Assembly: GCA_016720835.1 (NCBI GenBank)
Contig: JADKJW010000013.1
Span: 77,974 to 141,973, forward strand
Length of the DNA stretch: 64,000 bases
Source: Ignavibacteria bacterium
GTDB lineage: Bacteria; Bacteroidota; Ignavibacteria; SZUA-365
Direction of reading: 5' to 3'
Under the pieces are notes generated by a model. It had not been told where the DNA came from. It saw nothing but the letters and a program-made list of their open reading frames with translations, and made no database searches. The position numbers and the translations under genes are program-made. This document shows positions 28,804-36,981 of this stretch, in pieces (the first letter of the stretch is position 1; each line of letters begins with the position of its first letter).

Positions 28804-29190
28804 ATGGGTACTCAGCAGTTGCTTCTCATCGTCCTCGGTGTCATCATCGTCGGCATCGCAGTGGTCGTTGGTATCAACATTTTCGGCACGAACGCCGACA
28901 ACGCGAACAAGGATGCAGTGACCCAGGACTGTCTGCGTCTCGCGGCGGCGGCTCAGGGCTTCTATCGCAAGCCGGCTCTTCTTGGCGGCGGCGGCAACAG
29001 CTTCAACGGTGTTGATCTGGCCGATCTCGGCATGGATGCCACCGGCGTGAACATCAACGGTACCTACACCGTGACCCCGGCCGACCAGACCTGCGACATC
29101 GTCGGCACCTCCGCCACGGTCAACGCGGCGACAGTGACCATCACCGTGAATCCCGGCTCGATCGACGATCCCGTCTTCGCCGGCTGGTAA
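28804..29190 (+). CDS. Atypical type IV pilin-like protein
   Basis: The protein has 128 residues. It begins MGTQQLLLIVLGVIIVGIAV, a single hydrophobic helix running to about residue 28, followed by a Gly/Asn/Thr-rich soluble part with two Cys (CLRLAAAAQGFYRK ... DQTCDIVG) and a beta-rich end. The shape, one N-terminal helix and a beta C-terminal head with a Cys pair, and its position before pilC, pilB and pilT suggest a pilin. However, it has no basic leader before the Gly, and there is no Glu at mature position 5 whether or not cleavage occurs after Gly2. A strong GGAGG site six bases upstream and a terminator right after suggest high, separate expression. A minor pseudopilin or a pilin processed differently are alternatives. 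Confidence 0.65.
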   Translation: MGTQQLLLIVLGVIIVGIAVVVGINIFGTNADNANKDAVTQDCLRLAAAAQGFYRKPALLGGGGNSFNGVDLADLGMDATGVNINGTYTVTPADQTCDIVGTSATVNAATVTITVNPGSIDDPVFAGW

Positions 29191-29225
29191 TATCACCTGA
29201 CGATTCGAACCGGTCACCCGGTTCC

Positions 29226-29263
29226 GCGAGGCCGCCATCTCAGATGGTGGCCTCGCTCGTTTT
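29226..29263 (+). terminator. Intrinsic terminator after the pilin gene
   Basis: A 14-base stem GCGAGGCCGCCATC / GATGGTGGCCTCGC (one G-T pair) with a TCA loop, then TCGTTTT. It lies 36 bases after the pilin stop and would separate the pilin transcript from pilC. Confidence 0.85.
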
Positions 29264-29502
29264 ATGCTCTTGTGTCAATGAACAGGCAATTCCGGCGATG
29301 TCCCTGGCGGGCGGGAACCCGGGCTGTCGATTGCAAAGATGCCCATGCAGGGTGAAAACTTTGCACGCGTCGCACGGCCTCCTGCAGACAGGAGAGGGAA
29401 ACGCCCGAAAACGATGGATATTGAAAATTTCGAAATTCTGGCGCGAAAATTGGTACATCCTTCACGTGCAGCGTAGGTATTCCTCAATACAAAGGTCGAC
29501 AC
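29264..29502 (+). other. Leader region upstream of pilC
   Basis: No gene is seen between the pilin terminator and pilC. The region contains TTGCAAAG (29331-29338) pairing with CTTTGCA (29359-29365) around an inner GCCC/GGG stem, so the transcript may fold here. It becomes A/T-rich near 29410-29460, where a promoter could lie, and AAAGG (29488-29492) is a possible ribosome binding site for the ATG at 29503. Confidence 0.35.
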
Positions 29503-30948
29503 ATGCCAGAATTCAGATTTACAGGAGCCGTTCCGTCAGGCAAGACGGTGCAGGGCAATGTCACCGCGACGAGCGCATCGGACGCGAGGAAGAAGATCGC
29601 AGAGCTCTCGAAGGGCCGGCCCTTCAAGGTCAGCAGACTCGAGAAGCGCTGTACCTATGTCTATCGGGTTCAGAAAGACAACGAAAAGCCCATCGATGGC
29701 GAGCAGAAAGCGTTCTCAAAAGAGGAGGTCACCAGCGGCCTCGCCGGCATGGGTTTCAAGGTGCTGTACGTGCGGAAGAAATTTCGCGAGGCGACGGGCA
29801 AGCCGCCCATCGGCGACGTGATCACCTTCGTGCGTCTCAGCGCGGAACTGCTGCGCGAAAAGCTTCCGTTCAATGAAGTCCTGACACTGCTTTCGAACGA
29901 TATCGACAACCGGAGCCTGAAAGAGGCGCTTCGCGACATCAATGCCGAGCTTCGTCAGGGCAAGGAAACCGAGCGCGTGTTTCAGAAGTTCGAGCACATC
30001 TTCGGCAAGTTCACGTCGAAAATGCTCGGCCTCGCCTCGAAAAGTGGCGCGATGGCCGAGATGTACGACTCGACGGCGAAATTTCTCGAAAGGAACATGG
30101 AATTCCGCAAGGCCATGAAAAGCGCGATGATGATGCCGATGATCACCCTCGTGCTCCTCATCCTGGCCGTCGTGTTCTACGTGGCCTATATTTTCCCGGA
30201 AACGGCGCGCATGTTTCTGAAATACGGCATCGAGCTGCCGCCAATGACGGAAAAGACCCTTGAAATGAGCGACTGGCTCGTCGGGCATATCATATGGGTG
30301 ATCCTCTTCATCGTCTCTGTCACCATCGGGGTTGTCAGCGTCTACACCAGTCACAAGGGCAGGCTGTGGTTCGACAAAACCCTCATGCAGCTTCCGGTCA
30401 TGGGACCGCTCATCCATAAAACGAATATCGAGGTGTTCTCCCGCGTCTTCTATTCGCTGTACAGCGGGTCCGGCGAAAACATCGACGTCATCAAAACGGC
30501 CGCCGAGGCGACGGGCAATCTGTATTTCGAGGAGCAGATCAAGACGATCACGATTCCCATGATGCTCAAGCACGGCAAGGGCCTGCATGAATCGCTGGAA
30601 GCGGCGAACGTGTTCACGCGCACCGCGTTGTCGCGCTACCATGCGGGGTCCGAGACCGGCATGGTGAAGGAGACCGCCCTGCAGCTTGCCAACTTTTACG
30701 AACGTGAAACCACGTACAGGCTGAAGTCGGTCGTCGATATGATGCAGCTCTGGGTCGCCTTGATCATCATGATCGTGATGACCGCCATCACCGTGGTTTC
30801 CTCCGAGGTCTCCATCATCAAGCCGAAGACTCCGGGCATGGGTGCTCTCGATATGCTGCCCTTCCTGCTTCCGTCATTGCTTCCCGTCCAGGATATTCTG
30901 AAGAAGTGCAAGAAATGGATTTCCAGACATCGAATTCCGCAAAACTGA
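29503..30948 (+). CDS. pilC: PilC/GspF-like inner-membrane platform protein
   Basis: The protein has 481 residues, longer than the usual 400-410. Two T2SSF domains are visible, one with ITFVRLSAELLREKLPFNEVL and KFTSKMLGLASKSGAMAEMY, the other with NIEVFSRVFYSLYSGSGENI, HAGSETGMVKETALQLANFYERE. Three or four membrane segments lie near residues 212-232, 262-285 and 415-440. The extra length is N-terminal: the first 95 residues contain two similar beta-rich segments (FRFTGAVPSGKTVQGNVTA and YVYRVQKDNEKPIDGEQKA), each resembling the single short N-terminal domain of PilC. PilC transmits work from the PilB and PilT motors to pilin. The stop overlaps the pilB start. Confidence 0.9.
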   Translation: MPEFRFTGAVPSGKTVQGNVTATSASDARKKIAELSKGRPFKVSRLEKRCTYVYRVQKDNEKPIDGEQKAFSKEEVTSGLAGMGFKVLYVRKKFREATGKPPIGDVITFVRLSAELLREKLPFNEVLTLLSNDIDNRSLKEALRDINAELRQGKETERVFQKFEHIFGKFTSKMLGLASKSGAMAEMYDSTAKFLERNMEFRKAMKSAMMMPMITLVLLILAVVFYVAYIFPETARMFLKYGIELPPMTEKTLEMSDWLVGHIIWVILFIVSVTIGVVSVYTSHKGRLWFDKTLMQLPVMGPLIHKTNIEVFSRVFYSLYSGSGENIDVIKTAAEATGNLYFEEQIKTITIPMMLKHGKGLHESLEAANVFTRTALSRYHAGSETGMVKETALQLANFYERETTYRLKSVVDMMQLWVALIIMIVMTAITVVSSEVSIIKPKTPGMGALDMLPFLLPSLLPVQDILKKCKKWISRHRIPQN

Positions 30949-32714
30949 TAGACAAAGTCGGCTTCGCGCTCCTGCACAAGGGAGTGGTCGACTCCGAGCT
31001 TATCAGCCGGGCGATCGCCGTCAAGGAACGTGAATCGGGAAACGGCCAGCGTAGTCTGGCGCAGATTCTCGTCACGGATTTCAAAGTCGACCACGACGCC
31101 GTCTTCAGCGAAGTTGCGAAGGTCTATGCCTTCAAGGAACTCCGGCTGGACGACGGTTCCATGGACGAGCGACGCGTGGGGTTCATCAAGCAGATGGTGG
31201 ACGGACTCACCTCGCAGCAGAAGCAGTTTCTGGTGGATGCGAAGGCCCTGCCATGGAAGTATGACGAGCAGGTTCCGGACAAGCTCATCCTCATCGCGGC
31301 GGATCCGACGCACAAGAACATTCCGCGCGTCGCCTACTACTTCCGCGCCCGCAAGTACGAGGTGTTCTTTGTGCGCCTCAGCGCGCTGCAGCCCCACATC
31401 GAGAGCCTGCTGCGCACGAACAACGAGTACCTCGACAGCCTCAAGGACATGGAGGGCGAGCTCCAGGAAGGGGACTTCGAGCACAGCATCGATGAAGCCG
31501 CTCTTGACCAGGAAATCAACAAGAGCATGCTGGTCAACTTCTTCGAGGGCTGTCTCATCGAAGCAGTGCGACAGGGCGTAAGCGACGTGCACATCTTTCC
31601 GACAGGCTTGAGCAGCACGGATTTCCACTTCCGTCTCGACGGAAAACTGCGGCTCTGGAACCGCATCGACGGCAGCCGTCCGGAAGCCGTCATCGCCGTG
31701 GTCAAGGACCGCAGCAGGGGCGTGGACCGTTTCGAACGCGACGCGCCGCAGGACGGCTTCATTCAGCGGCAGATCGACAACACCATCATTCGTTTCCGCG
31801 TGTCCATCATCCCGATTGTCGGGACGGAGTTCACGATGAAGTACGAGAGCGTGGTGATCCGCGTTCTCGACAGCCGCAAGGTGATCACGGATATCAGCAA
31901 GATCGGCTTTCAGCAGAAGGCGTACGAATGGTTCTACAAGGCCATCCGCAAGCCCCAGGGCATGGTCATCCTCACCGGACCGACCGGTTCGGGAAAAAGC
32001 ACCACGCTCGTTGCCGCCCTCTATGCGGTGATCACTCCGCAGGTGAACGTGCTGACGGTGGAGGACCCCGTCGAATACGTGATCGTCGGCGCCCGTCAGA
32101 TCAAGATCGGCCCCAAATCAGACTTCGAACACGCCATACGCGCCATCCTCCGCCATGATCCCGACATCGTGATGGTGGGCGAAATGCGCGACAAGCAGAC
32201 GGCGGACATCGCCATCAAGCTCGCCAACACGGGCCACCTGACCTTCTCGACGCTGCATACCAACGACGCCCCGAGCGCGGTGACCCGACTCTTCAAGATG
32301 GGCATCGAAACCTTCCTCATCGCCTACGCCATCAACCTCATCGTCGCCCAGCGCCTCATCCGACGCCTCTGCCCGAAGTGCAAGCGCAAAGTGGAACGCG
32401 TCGACATGGTCGAAGCACTGAGTGTCGGCTTCACCGAAGAGGAGATTGCCACAACCACGTTCTACGAGCCGGTCGGCTGCCCCAATTGCATGAATGGATT
32501 CAAGGGACGTTCGGCCATCCATGAATCACTGTACTTCTCCAGCGCCATCAGGCGCGCAATCTTCGAATCCGGCGACGAAATCAACGAGGACCTGGTTCGC
32601 ACCATCGCGATCAGTGAAGGAATGCTCACCTTGCGCGCATCCGCTCGTGAACGCGTAAAAGATGGAATTTCCTGCATTTCCGAAGTGATCGCAGCAACGA
32701 TGGCGGACGAATAA
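30915..32714 (+). CDS. pilB: PilB/GspE-type pilus-extension ATPase
   Basis: The protein has about 599 residues. An N-terminal GspE-N-like domain is followed by an N-domain (GVSDVHIFPTG, DFHFRLDGKLRLW) and the motor with Walker A GPTGSGKST (about residues 355-363), the Asp box VLTVEDPVEYV, Walker B RHDPDIVMVGEMRD and the His box FSTLHTND. Four cysteines in CPKC (about 486) and CPNC (about 523) form the zinc-binding element of extension ATPases, which separates it from PilT. ATP turnover at the inner membrane drives pilin addition. ATG 30915 is preferred over GTG 30906. The gene overlaps pilC by 34 bases, so translation is coupled. Confidence 0.93.
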   Translation: MDFQTSNSAKLIDKVGFALLHKGVVDSELISRAIAVKERESGNGQRSLAQILVTDFKVDHDAVFSEVAKVYAFKELRLDDGSMDERRVGFIKQMVDGLTSQQKQFLVDAKALPWKYDEQVPDKLILIAADPTHKNIPRVAYYFRARKYEVFFVRLSALQPHIESLLRTNNEYLDSLKDMEGELQEGDFEHSIDEAALDQEINKSMLVNFFEGCLIEAVRQGVSDVHIFPTGLSSTDFHFRLDGKLRLWNRIDGSRPEAVIAVVKDRSRGVDRFERDAPQDGFIQRQIDNTIIRFRVSIIPIVGTEFTMKYESVVIRVLDSRKVITDISKIGFQQKAYEWFYKAIRKPQGMVILTGPTGSGKSTTLVAALYAVITPQVNVLTVEDPVEYVIVGARQIKIGPKSDFEHAIRAILRHDPDIVMVGEMRDKQTADIAIKLANTGHLTFSTLHTNDAPSAVTRLFKMGIETFLIAYAINLIVAQRLIRRLCPKCKRKVERVDMVEALSVGFTEEEIATTTFYEPVGCPNCMNGFKGRSAIHESLYFSSAIRRAIFESGDEINEDLVRTIAISEGMLTLRASARERVKDGISCISEVIAATMADE

Positions 32715-33005
32715 CAGCTCGACCGGCAACACCGTACAGCGCATGTGCAGGCAGTGGAACACCCCGCATGCCTCACCCGCGCACGCCTTCCGCCACCCGA
32801 ATTATTGTGGATTGAAAATCACTCCTTCCCCCATGCAAGAATTGCACAGAACCAGACCAGATATACGTGTAACAACGAATAAGTCGATTTGTATCAGCAT
32901 CTTAGAGAAGGGATTGTTTTTGGCCTAATTGTTGGCTCTATTTATTGAGCGAGAAGAAGCACCGATTCGCGGCAAACAACAGATCTACCAAGGAAGATTT
33001 GCATC
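32715..33005. other. 291-base gap between pilB and pilT
   Basis: This is an A/T-rich gap with no convincing coding sequence. Promoter-like pieces are TTTG at 32920-32923 and TATTTATT at 32940-32947, but their spacing is only 16. AAGGAAG at 32990-32996 lies about nine bases before the pilT start and can serve as its ribosome binding site. A separate promoter for pilT-pilQ is likely from the length of the gap. Confidence 0.35.
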
Positions 33006-34316
33006 ATGAGTCCCTTCGAAACAGCGGCAGCAGGCAACGGAGCCACCAGCACGCTCGATCCAGCACTGCGGAGCGAGAGTGTGGTGCCGAAGGTCCTGGT
33101 GCAGAATGCGTTCGCCGTGATGCAGTTTATCGCGAAGGATATTCCTCATCATTTGTTCGGAGCGGAAAAGCAGGAATGGATCGCGAAGAAGCTGGAAGCC
33201 CAGGATGACCGCGCCATCCAGGTCCTGCGCATGTTCTATGAAGCGATTCTCCGGCGCATGCGTGAACTCGAGGCGTCCGATATCGATCTCGGGAGCATCG
33301 GCACGAACGGCCAGATCTGGTTTCGCGTGCATGGCGACAAAAAACCGCAGCTTGATCTTCCGGAAATCCCGTCGCCGCTCTGCGACGTGCTCATCCAGGG
33401 TCTGGTCACGCCGAAGCAGCGCATGACGCTCGTCAATAATCGCAGTCTCGACTTTTCCTACCAGGCGCGGGTGGACGATCAGAATCAACGGTATCGCGGG
33501 ACGGCATATTTCGATCTTGATTCTCCGGCCATGAACATGCGCGCCATCAGCGCGAAGCTCCGGCCGTACGAGAGCTACGGGTTCCATATCAATGTGACCC
33601 ACATCGTCAACCTGCAGCATACGAAGGAAGGATTGATCCTGATCACCGGGATCACGGGCTCGGGAAAGAGCACCACGCTCGACGCCATCATCGACGCCAA
33701 CAACTCCGCGGTTCCGTCGCACATCATCATCATCGGCGCGCCGATCGAGTACGTGCACACGCCGAAGAAATCCGTCGTCCGCCACCGCGAAGTGGGCCGC
33801 GACGTGACCTCGTTCAAGGACGGCACGGTGCAGGCGCTGCGTCAGGATCCCGACATCGTGGTGATCGGTGAAATGCGCGATCCCGAAACAATCATGTCCG
33901 CGCTGGAAATCACCGATTCCGGACACAAGGTGTTTTCGACCCTGCATACCTCCGCGGCCGTCGAGAGCATCGACCGCGTCATCGGCGAAGTTCCGGCGAT
34001 CGAGCAGGACCGCGTGCGCAACCGTCTCGCCGACGTGCTGCGCTGCGTCATCTCGCAGAAGCTCGTGCCGACCATGGACGGCAAGCGCGCGCTGGCGAAG
34101 GAAGTGCTCGTCGTGACGCCGTCCGTGCGCTCGGCGATCAAGAACGGAAACACGGGCGAGATCTACCAGATGATCAGCGAAGGGCAGGCCCTCGGCATGC
34201 ACACGATGGAACAGGATCTCAAGAGACTGGCGTTGCAGCGGCTCATCAGCATCGACGAAGCGATGAACTACTCCAACAACAAAAAGCGAATGCATCAATT
34301 GTTGAACACGAAATAA
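33006..34316 (+). CDS. pilT: PilT-like pilus-retraction ATPase
   Basis: The protein has 436 residues, with about 60 extra N-terminal residues compared with typical PilT (340-370). The motor has Walker A GITGSGKST (about residues 215-223), an Asp box variant IIGAPIEYVH, Walker B RQDPDIVVIGEMRDPETI and the His box FSTLHTSAAVESIDRVI. The zinc cysteines of PilB are absent and the C-terminal segment VTPSVRSAIKNGNTGEIYQM corresponds to the AIRNLIREGK region important for retraction in PilT. The usual Glu of the Asp box is preserved as PIEY. It should disassemble the pilus using ATP. A PilU-like accessory role cannot be excluded. Confidence 0.88.
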   Translation: MSPFETAAAGNGATSTLDPALRSESVVPKVLVQNAFAVMQFIAKDIPHHLFGAEKQEWIAKKLEAQDDRAIQVLRMFYEAILRRMRELEASDIDLGSIGTNGQIWFRVHGDKKPQLDLPEIPSPLCDVLIQGLVTPKQRMTLVNNRSLDFSYQARVDDQNQRYRGTAYFDLDSPAMNMRAISAKLRPYESYGFHINVTHIVNLQHTKEGLILITGITGSGKSTTLDAIIDANNSAVPSHIIIIGAPIEYVHTPKKSVVRHREVGRDVTSFKDGTVQALRQDPDIVVIGEMRDPETIMSALEITDSGHKVFSTLHTSAAVESIDRVIGEVPAIEQDRVRNRLADVLRCVISQKLVPTMDGKRALAKEVLVVTPSVRSAIKNGNTGEIYQMISEGQALGMHTMEQDLKRLALQRLISIDEAMNYSNNKKRMHQLLNTK

Positions 34317-34332
34317 CCCCGAAGAGACACGT

Positions 34333-36033
34333 ATGAGCGCAACTCCGAAACTGGACCAGGTGTGTATCGGAATCTCCATCGAAGGAGATCTCCTTCGCCT
34401 GGCAGCCGTTGGCAGACAGGGGACCACCCTCCGCATTCTCGACCTCGCGTCGATGCCCATACCGATTCTCCAGAAGGTGATGCTCGAGAAGGACGAACCG
34501 GCGTCCGCATCGAATCCCTTCGAGCGGGTGGAATTGACGGATTCGGAAGAAGTCGATTATTCCAGTGTCAAGGATTTCCTGACGGCGCATTTCATTCAGG
34601 GCGCCTCGCTCGCCGTCAGCCTCGGCGATCACAATATCCGCACGTTTCTGATGCCCTGCGACGCGAAGGACACCCCGGCGAAAATCATCAAACGTATCCT
34701 GGGCGAAGTCCAGCACCATCTGAATATCGAGTTGTCGAAGGACATGGTCGCGTACGAACCGATCGGGAAATCGCATATCGTGGCCTCCGCCCGCATCGAA
34801 TCGACGCTGCTCCTCGAAATCCTCGCGCTGCCGCATGGGACGTCGCGGCGCGGGACGCGCATCAGCTCCGTGACGAGCAACGATGTCGCGCTCGTCAATC
34901 TCGTGCGGGTCCATTTCCGTTTCCGCGGCGACGACCTCGTCCACATCATCCATGTCGGCAAGGAAGAAACGCGTCTCTACATCATGCGCGGGTACGATCT
35001 CGTGTACCTGGCGCCTCCCGTGCAGCAGGGCGCGAACGACCGCGACTATGTGACGATGCTGAACAACCGCCTCGAGCTTGCGGCGGAAAACGCCGGCTAC
35101 CCGAAGGCAACCACGGTGGTGCTCTCCGGCTTCGCCGAAGATATCGGCCTGAAAGAGGAAATTCTCGAGAGCAACCCGAACGTGGTGTTCCACTCCCTTT
35201 CGAAGATGCGGCTGGACTACGGCAACAACGAAGCACTGGCACGCGATGTCCGCCATTTCCCAATGGCGATTTCCGTCGCGTGGGAGAAACTGCAGCCGAA
35301 GAGCCCGCATTTCTATCGCATCAACCTGATTCCGCACTCGATTCGCGAAGAGCAGAAGACGATGAAGCTGGCCTGGCACGGCTATGTGCTCCTCGCCGTT
35401 CTCTTCGCCTCGACGGTCGGCTTGACGCTGCTCGTCCTGCAGAAGGAGGAGACCATGCACAAGATGACGTCGCAACTCCAATACGAGCGAAAACAAGTGA
35501 ACGAACAACGCGCAATCGTGACGCAGATCAACGACCTTGAAAGCCGGTCGGCCTCGCTCGTGACGGCGACAAACACGCTCGACACCCTGCTGCTGAATTC
35601 CGAAAAATACAGCGAAACGCTGGATACGCTCGCCCGGGCGGCGGGCGGATTGCGGAATATCTGGATCAACGAAATCAAGCCCGATCCGGACGGCAACATC
35701 GCCATCACCGGCTTCGCGTTGACGCGGTCGAGCGTTCCGACCTTCTCGCACCTCGTCGGCCAGACCAACATGCGGGAAATTTCCGTGCAGGAAATCGGCA
35801 AGAAGAAAGTGTTCCGCTTCGACGTTGCCCTCAGTGTCCCGGATGCCTACCCGTATTCTGGTTCACCCGCGCAGGCCTGGCACGACACCATCAAGACCAC
35901 GCTTGGCGATGTGGATACGCGCTTCGTGACCGAGAGCAAGAAGAGTTCCAAGGGCGCCAAGAACGCGAAGAAGGGCGATCCGAAGTCCGCATCATCGAAG
36001 AAGTCCGCATCCTCCGCGGGCAAAAAGAAATAA
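34333..36033 (+). CDS. PilM-PilN fusion protein
   Basis: The protein has 566 residues. The first about 320 residues form an actin-like PilM domain (VCIGISIEGDLLRLAAVGRQ, LAVSLGDHNIRTFLMP, VHIIHVGKEETRLYIMRG, VVLSGFAEDIGL). At residue about 327 the PilN signature FYRINLIPHSIREEQ appears, then one membrane segment (YVLLAVLFASTVGLTLLVL), a coiled coil (EETMHKMTSQLQYERKQVNE) and a ferredoxin-like PilN domain. The tail is a Lys/Ser-rich stretch (about 30 residues). PilM normally binds the short cytoplasmic N terminus of PilN; here the two are one chain, like GspL of type II secretion. It sits 16 bases after pilT and 11 bases before the PilO-PilP gene. Confidence 0.85.
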   Translation: MSATPKLDQVCIGISIEGDLLRLAAVGRQGTTLRILDLASMPIPILQKVMLEKDEPASASNPFERVELTDSEEVDYSSVKDFLTAHFIQGASLAVSLGDHNIRTFLMPCDAKDTPAKIIKRILGEVQHHLNIELSKDMVAYEPIGKSHIVASARIESTLLLEILALPHGTSRRGTRISSVTSNDVALVNLVRVHFRFRGDDLVHIIHVGKEETRLYIMRGYDLVYLAPPVQQGANDRDYVTMLNNRLELAAENAGYPKATTVVLSGFAEDIGLKEEILESNPNVVFHSLSKMRLDYGNNEALARDVRHFPMAISVAWEKLQPKSPHFYRINLIPHSIREEQKTMKLAWHGYVLLAVLFASTVGLTLLVLQKEETMHKMTSQLQYERKQVNEQRAIVTQINDLESRSASLVTATNTLDTLLLNSEKYSETLDTLARAAGGLRNIWINEIKPDPDGNIAITGFALTRSSVPTFSHLVGQTNMREISVQEIGKKKVFRFDVALSVPDAYPYSGSPAQAWHDTIKTTLGDVDTRFVTESKKSSKGAKNAKKGDPKSASSKKSASSAGKKK

Positions 36034-36044
36034 GGGGCCGACTC

Positions 36045-36965
36045 ATGCCGTACGCCATACGCAACTCCATCGTGCTCGCCGTCCTTCTGGTGCTGTTCTC
36101 AGGCGCCGGAAGCGGATATATCTACTTTTACCAGGACAAGAAGATCGAGAAGATCACCGAGGAGCGGGAAAAAATCAGCAAGGAACTCGGCGACGTGAGC
36201 GACCTCTACAACCGCCTTGCCCAGGTACAGCGCCGCGTGCAGGAATTGACCAACGCGTGGACGCTTCGCCCGAAACTCGTCCCGGGCACCGAAATCGCGA
36301 GCAACACGAACATGTATCTCAACGATATCCTCGCCATGAGTCCCGATCTGGACCTGAACGTCCTCACGCAGGAGAAGGTGGAGCAGGACGGCTGCGGATA
36401 CGTGCGGTATCACCTGTCGGGGCAGGGACCGTTCTTCAGTTTCGCGCGTCTCGTGCAGTACCTTGAACGCGGGCCGATGCTGGTGCGAGTGAGCAACGTG
36501 GACGTGCGCGAAGTGCACAGCGTCGACAAGGACCAGGGCGCGCTCGTGCACACGGTGCAGTTCGACGCCGATCTTCTTTCCTACTACACCCAGCAACCGG
36601 CGTTTGCGGACAGCGCCTCCGTCGTGCCGTTGAAGGACGTGCAGTTCGAGGACATCGCCTACAATCCGTTCCTCTCCCTCGTCAATCCGGAAATCCCGCC
36701 CAATGTGTATGATCTGCCTGATGTGGAAAAATCCACGCTGCTGGCGGTCATGAAGGGACGCGCGTTCATCAGCGATCAGCACAACCAGCTGGTCATGCTC
36801 TCCGAGGGCGACGAAGTGTACCTCGGCTACGTGAGCAAAATCATGCCCGAACGCCGGCAGGTCCTCTTCCTCCTCAACAAGGGCGGGATCGTCGAACGGT
36901 ACATGCTGACGCTGCGCTTCCAGAACAAGATCGATCTTCCGACGAAAACCAAATCCACCAGGTAA
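36045..36965 (+). CDS. PilO-PilP fusion-like protein
   Basis: The protein has 306 residues. Residues about 7-28 form a membrane helix (VLAVLLVLFSGAGSGYIYFY), followed by a coiled coil (KKIEKITEEREKISKELGDV) and a PilO-like ferredoxin fold with YHLSGQGPFFSFARLVQYLE. The last 100 residues (VEKSTLLAVMKGRAFISDQ, QLVMLSEGDEVYLGYVSKIM, FLLNKGGIVERYMLTLRF) resemble the beta-sandwich of PilP that contacts the secretin N domains. In standard systems PilO and the lipoprotein PilP are separate; here no lipobox exists because PilP would be tethered through PilO. The match to PilP is based on pattern and position, not on a search. Confidence 0.72.
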   Translation: MPYAIRNSIVLAVLLVLFSGAGSGYIYFYQDKKIEKITEEREKISKELGDVSDLYNRLAQVQRRVQELTNAWTLRPKLVPGTEIASNTNMYLNDILAMSPDLDLNVLTQEKVEQDGCGYVRYHLSGQGPFFSFARLVQYLERGPMLVRVSNVDVREVHSVDKDQGALVHTVQFDADLLSYYTQQPAFADSASVVPLKDVQFEDIAYNPFLSLVNPEIPPNVYDLPDVEKSTLLAVMKGRAFISDQHNQLVMLSEGDEVYLGYVSKIMPERRQVLFLLNKGGIVERYMLTLRFQNKIDLPTKTKSTR

Positions 36966-36981
36966 CACCGAGGCATCCCCC

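Noticed and set aside
28540..29238. Minus-strand open frame opposite the pilin gene
   Set aside because: It crosses the terminator and the A/T-rich promoter region and has no recognisable domain; the plus-strand pilin gene has a strong ribosome site and signal helix.
29331..29365. Structured leader before pilC considered as a cyclic-di-GMP riboswitch
   Set aside because: The core bases and the tetraloop-receptor pattern of the GEMM motif are not present; only a simple hairpin is visible.
34362..35540. Second plus-strand open frame within the PilM-PilN gene
   Set aside because: Out-of-frame shadow with Arg/His-rich content; no ribosome site or domain.
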